Under the pieces are notes generated by a model that was given only the letters and a program-made list of their open reading frames with translations, did not search any database and was not told where the DNA came from. Shown piece by piece: positions 49,501 to 59,708 of a stretch of DNA of 64,000 bases; position 1 is the first letter of the stretch, and every line of letters begins with the position of its first letter. A program made the translations under genes and the position numbers. The stretch covers positions 19,358,455 to 19,422,454 of the forward strand of contig CAIIXF020000002.1 in the NCBI GenBank assembly GCA_903813345.2, given 5' to 3'. This DNA is from Owenia fusiformis (lineage: Eukaryota > Annelida > Polychaeta > Sabellida > Oweniidae).

Positions 49501-49614
49501 TACAGAGTGATTTTGAAAAACATGATTTGTTAATTGAGTTACTTATTAGATATTTTGCTATACTTTCAGAAAAAACACCCAGAAGTAAGGCATGTGGATT
49601 TGGAAGTATTGTAA
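40528..49614 (+). CDS. SLC30A9: Zinc transporter 9 (ZnT9), sixteen coding exons
   Basis: Exons: 40528-40612, 41265-41480, 42114-42225, 42563-42655, 43612-43694, 44344-44444, 44782-44837, 45746-45848, 46379-46434, 46877-47012, 47611-47722, 48092-48302, 48589-48651, 48864-48993, 49197-49310, 49570-49614. All junctions are GT-AG and in phase; the product is 571 aa (human 568). The basic N-terminus (MAMCRNMRSSIRLTSTLFRN) looks like a mitochondrial presequence, fitting ZnT9's known role in exporting zinc from mitochondria. A charged helix with WGSKEKLEKE precedes the cation-diffusion-facilitator membrane domain: AEAIHSAADTINQ in TM2 (H275, D279), YVSSLISGVGIFCIGAGLSW, VVLLEDFAAILGV (E399, D400). 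The C-terminal domain has HDVKATDMG, VRFKAEVDFDG and ends HPEVRHVDLEVL. The ATG has A at -3 and G at +4 and lies 17 bp after a good acceptor (tctattttcag, to 40510), so an untranslated exon probably lies upstream. Confidence 0.96.
41908..42030 (+). mobile_element. tRNA-derived SINE, copy 1, in SLC30A9 intron 2
   Basis: The head resembles a tRNA (TGGCTCGAGCCGTAGAGCAT, catcagact stem, B box GGTTCAATTCC at 41958-41968) and is followed by the shared body cactccctttcatgtc and tggcttgttacact. The anticodon stem does not pair properly, so it is not a working tRNA gene. It pairs with the copy at 37140-37265. Confidence 0.65.
42700..43075. mobile_element. GTCACATT-ended MITE split by another insertion, SLC30A9 intron 4
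   Basis: Left part from tgccttagtcgcattggagc and right part ending agcaaatgtgattgaggctt are mutated complements. Shared interior text (atagcttctcaaaatcaaga, agtacgatgtagattttcta) ties it to the copies at 24589 and 57650. It is interrupted by about 150 bp that begins with the near-palindrome ctaggcgaggcgaagccgag (42822). Confidence 0.55.
45204..45595. mobile_element. Foldback-ended element with an internal duplication, SLC30A9 intron 7
   Basis: AAAGGACGATTCTCGGTTTG at the left is exactly mirrored at the right (25 bp or more). The interior has two direct copies of about 190 bp sharing tattacccaaa-taaattatga, attcaaaag and gaagcagggataa. No target duplication could be settled. Confidence 0.6.
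46922..47373 (+). repeat. Four 113-bp tandem copies of the SLC30A9 exon 10 end plus donor
   Basis: Units start at 46922, 47035, 47148 and 47261. Each has 91 nt equal to the 3' end of exon 10 (from GTTGGAATATTCTGTATAGG to CATTACATTGG) followed by the donor gtaagtgaa and about 13 bp of intron. Only the first unit continues the upstream reading frame. Reading through its donor meets TAG after three codons. 113 is not a multiple of 3, so adding units would also shift the frame. Variants are shuffled between units (gcaggt in 1 and 4, gcaagt in 2 and 3; gagtcatt in 1 and 3, gagccatt in 2 and 4). Confidence 0.95.
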
Positions 49615-50105
49615 TCCCACAATTGTATCCTTCAATGCTCATCACTGATTGGATAAAAACTGGTTTTTTTGTTAAAAACTGATTGCTGATTGGACAAAGA
49701 TTGGTACAACTTGTCCAGAGATCTTATAATGTCTGCATAATATCCACTCATTCAGCAGGACAAAATGTGTTCGTGTGATAAGTACCAAAAAAGTAAGACC
49801 TGGATCTAGGATCTAATGATCGCCAAAATATTCAATAGTGTTTGCTGATTGGACAAAGGTTTAACTACAAGAGAGATGTAGTTGTGTTTGCTGTTTCTTT
49901 CCAAAAGCAGATCTACATGTATGAGGTGTAAAAATGATACCTACAAAATCCATGTAATCTGTCTAATAGAATTGTTTGTATGTAAAGGTTACACTGTGTA
50001 TGTGGTACGTGTGTACCTTGAATATGTCCTAGAATCTTTGTACACTGAGTCTTGATTCCAATATGCAGTGGATCAGTTGACAGAAGACATGCAGTTGACA
50101 GAAGA

Positions 50106-50141
50106 CATCCTACATGTCCTAGTGGACATGTAGGATGTCCA
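50106..50141. repeat. 15-bp perfect hairpin downstream of SLC30A9
   Basis: ACATCCTACATGTCC and its complement GGACATGTAGGATGT are separated by four bases, next to a doubled cagttgacagaagacat. It lies about 500 bp after the stop codon, possibly in the 3' untranslated region. Poly(A) signals AATAAA are at 50574 and 50632. Confidence 0.55.
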
Positions 50142-51230
50142 CTAGGAAATTGCGCTTACACATTCTTGACTATTTTTACACAAAAAATCTTGAATTGTTG
50201 TTCAATGGCTTTGCCAATAGGGTACCTGTTTAGTTTACTTGTGCAGTTTATGTCTATATAAATGCTTAAAAAGCAGACAAGAAGTTTTGATTTTAATTTC
50301 ACAAAAGCTTTATTCATTTTTCATGTTTTTTTTCATGAATGCTCTATCCAATTATGATTATGGATAAGAAAATGTTGGAACCATATTTTAGTACATATAA
50401 TGTTTCTGACATAATATGTAAACATCACCAAGATAATTTAGGATATTTCATTTTACTGTATACTAGTTAGATAAACAATAATGTTTATTTCGATAAAGAA
50501 TGTGATGTTCAACTTCCAATGATGCAGTGTTGAATGAGTGATAAACCAAATGCACCGTGTCCAATTTTGGGAAAATAAACTTACAAAGTAGGCTATGTCA
50601 TAAATTATGAAAATATGTAATCTGTTGAGGAAATAAAGATTATTTTCCAAACGAAAAATTGAATCAGTGTCGTTCTGGCATGTTTAAATCCATCATATGT
50701 TTGGCGAGCTACTCAGAGTATACAACCGTTATTTGCGCCCATGTAGACATGGCTGTACAGGCGTAAAATTGCAGCTGTATGGACGTAAATTACGCCTGTG
50801 TAGCCAACACATACTGTAGATGAGTAAATTAATTAATTAAATTAATTAATCTGGCTGGTCTATCTAATGAATGCACGCGCAAACAACGTCTGTATACTTT
50901 GGGTAGCTCCGCTTACAATACCATCAGGCCACATTGCACTGTGCGTGCCTGATCATGAACGCATAACCCAATACTTTAACGGACTTGAGAATGTCCATTG
51001 ATGATCCTCCCAGATTTTGTGACCTCGTCGCTTCCAACTGAACATCTGGTATACATGTACATCTGCTATTGTTAACGAATGATAATTTTGAGTAATACTA
51101 TAAGAACTTAACATTGTATGCGTAATGCTAAAATATTCTCCTTATATGGAGTTCAAATTACAAATAAAAGTGATAGGCAACTAAATGTCATGTTGCAATA
51201 TAACGCAAAATGGCGATAAAACGTGTTTTT

Positions 51231-54200
51231 CTACAAAGGAATGGCATCGCTAAGGATCTCTTGATGTTTGTGATTGAAACGTTCACATTGCTCTGAGGTA
51301 AACATGGATGCCCAGTCTCCAGTGATACCTGGAAGAGAACATAAAACAATGCGGATTATTTGATCCGAGGGAATAAATCTAGCATGTGAGAATTACTCGT
51401 AAATGTAAGAGCCATAGCCTTCATGTAACAAGTATAAACAAGGCGATAACATGCAAAATGTCACAACCTGCCATTTGTTACAGACGCCACTTGTGGTGGT
51501 GACATAAAATTTGTCAAGGCAAATATGTGTTTTAGACATGTTAGATAAGTTTTGGTGCCCCTTATGCAAGATTACGCTCATGAAAGTGATCGCTCTTGTC
51601 AGTTTTCACCGTACCCTCTTTTGTCGTATTTGATTAAACTTAGCATGAGCCTTTAACATTACTTACTAGTATTACGCAATCTCGATGAAATATTCAAATA
51701 AAACTAACGTACCTAGCCTGTACATGGTTCCTTCGACCTGATCCTTGGCAAATTGCTGATAAAACTCATCACGTTTCTTCATACATTTAAATGACGTCTT
51801 CTCGGCAACTTCGCGAATTTCAGCTTCTGTTTTTTGAAGCTCCAGGAATGACGAGATTCTGGCGATGGTTCCGACTGGATCCTTGAGAGAAATGCAAATA
51901 TGTATGAATGCTTTACAATGGGCCATTTTCTATGAACTTTAGAATGGATGCAAAGCCGTGTTTACCTTCTTAAAGTCTTCATAGCTAATTGCTAACATAA
52001 ATTCACTGTTTACTCGGCACTTCTTCATCCATCCATCAACATGCTTGAACCACGACCCATATGGCACTGGAAACGCACATTAATGAGATACAATACGAAC
52101 AAGTAATCAATAGACAGGTGTAAAAGGGTAGGAGGTCCTATTAATTTATGGTCCTACTCTCCATTGATTTATATGGTGATCCTTTGTGCTCTTCCCTTAT
52201 TATCTTATGCACAATCAGGGCCTTTAAAAGGGGGGACCATAATCCCTGGGGGACCATAATTTCTTTCACACCGGCCGTCATAAAAGAACTTTAATTTCCT
52301 GACGTTCTCTTCACGACTAGTTTCGATCGTTGGTTTAGTTTCTTGATTAAATTCGTATTTTTGTGTTTCTTATATATTGCCTCTTGATCATTTATTCATC
52401 GACATGTTCAACAAAATCAATAAGGCTGTTTTGACGGTTGGTCATGTAGTATTGTCTGAGTATGTAACTATACTCCTCAAAAAAAGTTAAGGACCTCATA
52501 GGTTTACATGTTAACCCCCATATTTTGTTTAACCCTGTCCTGAAGTGACCAGGGTTAAAAGGGAAACAGGCTACAGTGAAGTTGCAAATGGAGGACGTAT
52601 ACTTATTTCTAAAGGTGAAAATACGAGAGTACGTAGAGTTTACAAGCTGACATAACTTCCAGATGTTCTACTATATAAATTTTTGGTGTATTATTACAAG
52701 AAAAGACCTATAGACAAAGACAGAGTCGAGAATACCCGCTTTATTTGCATCTTCACTGTGGCCTGTATCCCTTGTAAACGTGGTGACTCCGATGGTGACA
52801 TGGTAGGTAGAGTGTATTTGATATACATTTAGTCCATGTCTTCACGGATGAACAACTTGATTACTTACAGATTCCATCGAGGAAGTTTGGTAAGAAGCCA
52901 TTCCACGTCCCTGAGTATTGATATGAAGCAACCTGAGTTATATGTTTGTATAAGCTAACTGCTACGTCGCGTCCGTCCCGATAGAGATAGATCACTTTGT
53001 TCTTTTGCCTAAAATCAACAAGGGATTGGTTGCATGCATGTCATGTAACATGGGAAGCCACCGATGTACCGCGACCCAAGACGTTTATATCACGTTTGTG
53101 GTACTTTTTAACCAATCAAATTCATTGAAGTCACGTGTGCGGTACTTTTTAACCAATCAAATTCAATGAAGTCACGTTGGTGGTACTTTTAACCAATTGA
53201 ATTCCTTGAAACATCTTCGACAATCTTCGGCTGCGGTACAACATCCTCGTGATCCATTGTGATATCGATAGGATTCCACCGATAAATATTTTTAATAAAA
53301 CTTATGACCTCATTAAGTATCAAACCTGAAAACGTCTTGGGGAAAGTGATCGCTATAATGCATATGAGATCTCATTATTCTTGGAGATGGAAGCTTTTCT
53401 GCAGTTAGGTTGTGGCCGTCTATCATGTAAGGCTCTTCCTCAAATTTATCACTCATTCGTTCATGTAGCAGCAACCAACATATGTTTGTCACCCAGTGAT
53501 TACCTGGCGTTTCAAATACATACTATTATATATGATGTCCTTCAGGCTGCCGTTTTAGGTGCCATTCTATTTTGCCTAACATTATTGATTAAAATTATTG
53601 ACTTTTAACAAGCTATAGGAAATGATTAGGAATAATGTCAACTGAAAGAATTGTTAATAATGTATCAAAGTCAGATAGATACTTTATAATGGGCGACGTG
53701 AATGACGCTTCCACTATTTTACCACTAAACTGATTCAGCCGGTTATGTAAAAAATCCATATGACATTATTAAGTATATACCTGATCGAGGATATGATATC
53801 AACCATATATCATCTGGCCTGGTTTGAAACTGTTTTAAATCTTCGTGTAGTGTAGGTCGTATCCAAGTAGGGGCGTACATATACCCATCAATCACACGTA
53901 TAGGTAGAGTATTCCCTGAAATAATGTACGGTACTGTAGTAATCCATTAGGTGTTCAGATAGCCCACAAGTGTAAGTACTATGCACTTCGACGTGAAAAA
54001 CTTAGCAATAGTTGGAGCCTGAGGCCCGGGTATACTGTCATTAATAAAAAAATCAGTCTTATTCTTATCCATTAAGCTTATAAAAATCAGTCAACTCAGT
54101 ACACTAGCGAACATATTCCTGGGCCTCAGGTTGGAGCAGTATATTGTCAGGAGTTGCCTTACAGGTTGGATACTTAGAGAAATGGTCAATGAATGTTAGT

Positions 54201-55057
54201 GCATATTTGTGACCATCCTCATCTGGCTGGCATCGCCACTTGATATCTCAAATTACCAAACCAGATGAGTCGAGGAAACATAGCGCCAAATCAACATACC
54301 CGGCAGCTCCACCAAATCATATTCTATTGACAAACTCAGTAATTTTGAATCGAATCGAATTAACTTTTGTTTCCTTTAAACCTTCATTTAAGTTAACAAT
54401 GAATATTAATGATCGAATTGGTGATAAACAAATCAAACTTTTGTTTCCTTTAAACCTTCGTTTAAGTTAACAATGAATATTAATGATCGAATTGGTGATA
54501 AACAAATCAAACTTTTGTTTCCTTTAAACCTTCGTTTAAGTTAACAATGAATATTAATGATCCAATGGGTGATGAAATCAGAGATATAAATAAGGGAAGA
54601 TAATATTTCCCCTTGGTAGTACTTTCTCATCAATCTATCGATTCGTTATCATTATTGCTTTCAAAATAAAATAATCTGAGAACAAGTGTGAAAAATATTA
54701 TCATTGCAACAACAGACAGATTGATCAGACTCATCCGTTGTGATGCCCATGTAGAACTTTGAACTATAGATAAAAGACGACTACATATATACATTATTTG
54801 GACACTATTAGAGCCCTGAACTGGTTGAGCTAGTACATGTAGTAATAGAACTCGCATGATTGAAGGATCTACCATGCATATAGAGTTTTATGATACGCCA
54901 TGAAATGCTTACCCTCGGCGTCCTTGAATATTTTGGGATAAGGCTTATATATTGTTGGACCCACTCTCTCAGTGATGTCAACGTCGGTATTGTTACATCC
55001 AATAGCATCCTTTACATCGACAGGCTTTTCCAAGTTTTTATCAGATGTTTTGTCCAT
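51231..55057 (-). CDS. Cytosolic-type sulfotransferase, seven coding exons
   Basis: Exons (minus strand): 55057-54913, 53915-53781, 53503-53326, 53008-52869, 52066-51966, 51881-51713, 51328-51231; 321 aa, the usual size for a PAPS-dependent sulfotransferase (Sulfotransfer_1 fold), which moves a sulfonate group to small acceptors. The 5'-phosphosulfate loop reads YPRSGNHW (90-97), where vertebrate SULTs have YPKSGTTW. The catalytic-base region is SPRIMRSHMHY with H140. The 3'-phosphate motif is YRDGRDVAVS (R163, S171). PYGSWFKHVDGW, YEDFKKDP and GITGDWASMF follow in the normal order. The C-terminal KxxxTVxxxE dimer motif is degraded. No signal peptide or membrane anchor is seen, so it should be cytosolic. 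The second ATG of the frame (A at -3, G at +4) is preferred over the one at 55084. The acceptor substrate is unknown. Confidence 0.92.
53083..53205. repeat. Three 41-bp tandem units in sulfotransferase intron 3
   Basis: Each unit has ggtactttttaaccaatcaa and attcattgaagtcacgt; units start with ggtac at 53100, 53141 and 53182. Each contains a CCAAT box sequence (aaccaatcaa). Confidence 0.85.
54362..54562. repeat. 74-bp tandem repeat, about 2.7 copies, in sulfotransferase intron 1
   Basis: cttttgtttcctttaaacct recurs at 54364, 54438 and 54512 with the rest of the unit (aagttaacaatgaatattaa, tgatcgaattggtgataaac) nearly unchanged. Confidence 0.9.
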
Positions 55058-55089
55058 ACTTGTAATTGAAGACCATAAAATCAATTGAC

Positions 55090-57990
55090 TATACTTTGTC
55101 CTTCAATTATACTGCTTAGTCTATTCTGTGCATGGATCGTAACCCCGGGCTCTTAAAACACGTTGCTATTCATGCTATGCAAAGTTTTTCTCTCTGATAC
55201 TATCAAACTTGTATATACAGCATCACCTATAATTATGCAGATTTAAGGTTAAATGGATTAAAGTTACTGTGAGCTGCCTTTAAAAACAGAGACATATAAA
55301 AAAGAGCTCTGCTTTCAATCTATTGAATGCCCATGGTCTCTGGTTTAGATAACAAACATTAACACTTTTTAAGAATTCTTTTATGTACAATGGCACAATA
55401 CTGTTGTTTTTCATTCAATTGACCTTCGTTTACCTGAGCAACTTGAAAGCGAATTATTTTGTATCATGACACATCACACGACTTTTATTTCTTGAGACTT
55501 CAGTTCTAATTAATTCTCCACATCATTTATGTCACTTTAGGAGTATCGCTGTTTCTCGGCAATACTAAGATCGAAAATTCTCGTTGTGTTAATGCACCCG
55601 TTCAACGAGGTTTGTTGATTGATAAAGCCTGATTGATAAGCAAAGTTCTGGACCTTGATCCGTGTTTAATCCGAACGTTAGTGTACACTGCAGAACATGT
55701 TAAACGTCTGTGGGGATAGTTGTTAATCAAACTTCAATTTACTACAATATACATGTACAGTACTATATTTACATCACTCCCGATGGTCCTAAGGACACTT
55801 TGGGTTTGAGTGAGGATAAGTTTTCTTGTTATGAAATTACTACGACACCGCCATTAACATTTAATCTGGTTGTAAAATGAAGTACAGGTATTTTGAAAAA
55901 TGCGTGATGCAGGATAATATCGAACAGTTCATTTTAGGTTGCGTTCGCTATTTGCTACATTACCCATTTCCCGCTGGCGAATCGTGTGGTCAAACTTCAT
56001 AAATGTATTTTGTATTGTAATAGAAAATAAATACTTTCTACAACCTCGTTAATTGTTAAAGAGAATTTGGACATAAAAATGGATATACAGTAAGCCTAAC
56101 ATTTGGCCCTTTAATTTTCTCCAACAATGTAGATCAATTTCAATCAATATGCATGTCTTTTCATTAGTGTAAAAAGATGTTCGCTTACTTAATTCTCTAT
56201 AGTTTGTCTTAAAAATTACTAAAACAAGGCATGAACGTGCAAAATGTCACCACCTGCCAGACGCCAAGCGCCGAACACCAACTGCCGTACACCGTCAATA
56301 AAAGACTTCGAGACTATAACATTATGTCACCACTTCGCAACTTTGAATTGATTGGCCGGGAATGTAGATCTTTATTTTGAAAGTCAGTGTCATTGCTAAT
56401 TGACATAAGTGTATGCATTAAAAGTCCGAACCGGCTTAGCCTAGTCTTTCTCAACGAGAGTTCGGGTTTTTATCGTATAATTTGCCTAGATTACCCTGAC
56501 CTTGGCCTCGTTTGCGTATCGAAAGCAATGTAGTAGCGAGATTGAATTATTAAATTATTTTGCATAAGATAATAAGATATGGGATCTGCTGATAAATACT
56601 CACATTATCTTCCTTGCATTTGATTTTTATACAAGTATACTAAGTAAAGAGTTTCTCCGAGAATGAAGGAACGAAAATCCTATTATTGTTAAATTAAATT
56701 GATACTACATCTCTTGAGCTCCTCCTTAAAAACAAGGTCATGACGCACCATAATATCAAACGTTTTATTCAAGCTACACGTTCGCTTTTGAACAGAACAC
56801 GCTTTGGCTTAGAAATAACTTGTACGTGAACATGTATTTTAATGACGTGTTGGTTTTCCCCGTGACATAATAATTAATACGACAGGTAAATGCTACAAAG
56901 AAAAAAACGAATACCTAGATGCCCGTAATTAATTATTAATTCACTGGGAAAACCAACACGTCAATAATACATGTTCACGTTCAAGTTATGTCTAAACCAA
57001 AGCGTGTCTTTGTTACCTATACCTTGACTCACAAGCTCCCAAATAACTGATGATTAATTCCTTGGTGTAAAATTTTAATGACTGGTTTACTGTTGGTGTC
57101 AATGACGATGATAATATGGGCTGGCGCATCTACGACCAGGCAACTACAGTAAGTCCCCGGTAGTTTCAACTTTGAGATTTTTTACTTTTTTGCAATGAGC
57201 ATGTGGATATATCAAGAGGAATTCAAGAATAAGCTACGTGGAATTAGGAAGATGGTTCTATTTCCGAGACGGTTAGATAGACATCATGATACATTTGAAG
57301 AACCTCTTAGATTTAAACCGAACTAAAACATGTCAATTGGGTGATGGTTTCAAGGCATGTTTTCGAGAATATTCCCATTTTTGTCCCCTGAATAGGGTCA
57401 TTCAAGCTGTGACAATAGGATGTACATGTAGATATTGAACAGACACAACAATGAATAATTGTAAAACACACAAAGTTGTTCTTTATTCAGGGAGTACTGC
57501 ACAATAACATTGAACTATGTTGTAATGTTACAATCAACAATTAAGATTATTTAGTAGAAAATGTGTAAAGGATGCCGGATACTATAAACGGTAGGCTATA
57601 CGGTAGAAGTTTCAAAAAATAGAATAGAATTAAAACTACAAATGTCCAGTCACATTTGATCTACGGAAAACGTGCAGTTGACGTACATCTAGCTTCCCAA
57701 AATCGAGAGAAATGTGCAGCATAAATTCCCGGTCATAAAATAGGAATAGGCAGTACGATGGAGATTTTCTCTATCGATTTTGTGAAGCTATATGTACAGT
57801 ATCTATTAAAAAATGATAGTTTTATTCCGCCGCTGAGGATAAATCTACACATCTCTAGAATATCTTTGGTCCTGCTGGAATGATTCATAACATGAATGGA
57901 ATCATGGTACAATAAGTGAACAAATCATCACCATTTTAAAAGACTTGTATCATTATCATATGGGCTACAACGTAGCGCAGGACAAATATT
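55090..57990. other. Gene-free stretch upstream of the sulfotransferase
   Basis: No coding exon was found. It includes an ACGCC-rich repeat at 56225-56345, an inverted pair near 56770-56860 and 56930-57010 (gaacatgtattaatgacgtg-type arms around acgtgttggttttccc), and a truncated GTCACATTTG-type MITE at 57650-57800. The rest is AT-rich. The sulfotransferase promoter should lie at the left edge of this stretch, but no core motif stands out. Confidence 0.5.
57650..57800. mobile_element. Truncated GTCACATTTG-ended MITE
   Basis: Starts ccagtcacatttgatctacg and contains agcttcccaaaatcgagaga, agtacgatggagattttctc and ttgtgaagcta in the same order as the copies at 24589 and 42700. The right terminal repeat is missing. 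Confidence 0.55.
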
Positions 57991-57999
57991 CTATACCAG

Positions 58000-58213
58000 C
58001 AGGCCCGTAGCCAGGGGGGGGGGGTTCGCAGGGTTCGGGCGAACCCCCCCCCCCCCCTGGCCAAAATTGCTTTCAAAATTATGCAGTTTTTCACCATTTT
58101 GACCACTTCACAAGTGATTTTAGCCATACTTGGGCCAAAATTGTCAAATGTGAACCCCCCTGGAAGTTTTTGAAAACTGAACCCCCCCTTGGCAAATCCT
58201 GGCTACGGGCCTG
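58000..58213. mobile_element. 214-bp MITE with CAGGCCCGTAGCCAGG ends
   Basis: A perfect 16-bp inverted terminal repeat, CAGGCCCGTAGCCAGG and its complement, is flanked by the 5-bp direct repeat ACCAG (57995-57999 and 58214-58218). CAG...CTG ends with a 5-8 bp target duplication recall hAT elements, though 5 bp would be short for most of them. Long G and C runs near both ends can fold together. Confidence 0.8.
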
Positions 58214-58534
58214 ACCAGATTCCAATAAGCAGAGGATCATATCTTATAATTTATAAGTGACAGATACTGTAGCATGTCGGGTATAGTAGAAAGTTCCCTT
58301 TAACTTACATTTATATGTTTTAGTGGTTCAATTTTCATATCACCCTTATGTATCTAATAGTTATACAAATTAAAATATGTCCAGTAAAAGAAAATGGTAC
58401 CTGTCCAATACAAGAAAAAGGTATTTCACTTTTTGTGATTTTATAACATGGAACTAGAAGTCACATTTTCAAAAAAAATTTGAATATTTGATGACGTAAA
58501 TTAAGATTTTTTCTACTCGCATCTAGTCTTTTAA

Positions 58535-59371
58535 CACAGGCTGGTATCGAAATATTTGTCCGCTGTGACGGAGCATGCTATTTTTCATAAAAACACTAAG
58601 AATACTTCACAATTTATTTTTTAACTCATATGTTTCGTTATACCATACAAAATTACTTACTCCATGCAATGAATATATCATTTGCGGGTAACTTTCACTT
58701 CTGTTTGAAGTCCAATTACGCTGGGAAGAAAAGCTATTGAAAATGGCGCTGGAGTATCATACTTCAAAATGTACCATTTCTTGTTTAACTTTCTAATGGC
58801 ACGATATAGTGACACGATAATATTTACACATGGTTTCAGCATAACTATGAAGGTATAAATGAGATGTTGATGTATTTGGTCTTTTTAATTCTTTTATAAA
58901 AAATAATGTTTAATTTTTTTGTCCGCTGTGACGGAGCAGTTGCAAATGTGAACTGTGAAAATGCTCCGTCAAAGCGGACAACGAATATCAATATTATTTT
59001 TTATAACAAAAATTAAAATGACCCAATGCATTAATATCTCATTAATACATTCAGAGTTATGCTGAAAACATATGTTAATAATATCGTGTCACTATATCAT
59101 GCCATTAAAAAGTTAAATAAAAAAGAAATGGTACATTTTAGAGTTTGATACTCTGGCGCCGTTTTCAATAGATTTTACTCCTAGCGTTATTGAACTCCAA
59201 ACAGAAGTAAAGGTTACACGCAAATGATATATCCATTGCATGGAGTTTAGTAATTATCTTTGATATAACGAAACATATGAGTTAAAAAATAAATCGTGAA
59301 GCATTCTTAGTGTTTTTATGAAAAATAGTATGCTCCGTCACAGCAGACAAATCTTTCGATACCAGCCTGTG
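58535..59371. mobile_element. 840-bp foldback element flanked by TTAA
   Basis: Arms of about 400 bp (58535-58940 and 58960-59371) are inverted copies with scattered mismatches, starting CACAGGCTGGTATCGAAA. TTAA lies at 58531-58534 and, one base off the end, at 59373-59376. The motif TTGTCCGCTGTGACGGAGCA occurs at 58557 and 58920, and its complement twice on the other side (about 58950-58972 and 59332-59352). There is no ORF of note. By target site it is piggyBac- or Kolobok-like, but that is inference. Confidence 0.75.
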
Positions 59372-59475
59372 ATTAAAGAAAATGCAAACAATATTACATT
59401 TTTCCCACAGGCTACAAAGATACCAATTTTATTTTTACATGATATCCTAAAAATAGCACATGAAATATGGAATAA

Positions 59476-59481
59476 TTTATT
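59476..59481 (-). terminator. Candidate poly(A) signal of the zinc-finger gene
   Basis: TTTATT on the plus strand reads AATAAA on the minus strand, about 230 bp after the stop codon of the C2H2 gene. No other canonical signal lies closer. Confidence 0.4.
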
Positions 59482-59708
59482 ATTACCATCTCGAAACTGA
59501 TATCTTTAACTCCATTTAATGCTATACATATTAAATCGTTTGTACTATCAGAGTATTAGTTTTGTACATATGTCCTTTTGTATTTTGATAACTTACTTTA
59601 AATTGCTAAATAATTTGGCAATATTTCAATTCACCAAATTATATTATATAAAGCGCAACTTCTAAGTACTGGCACAATGGATTTTTTTTCAGAAAACTAC
59701 AAAATGAA

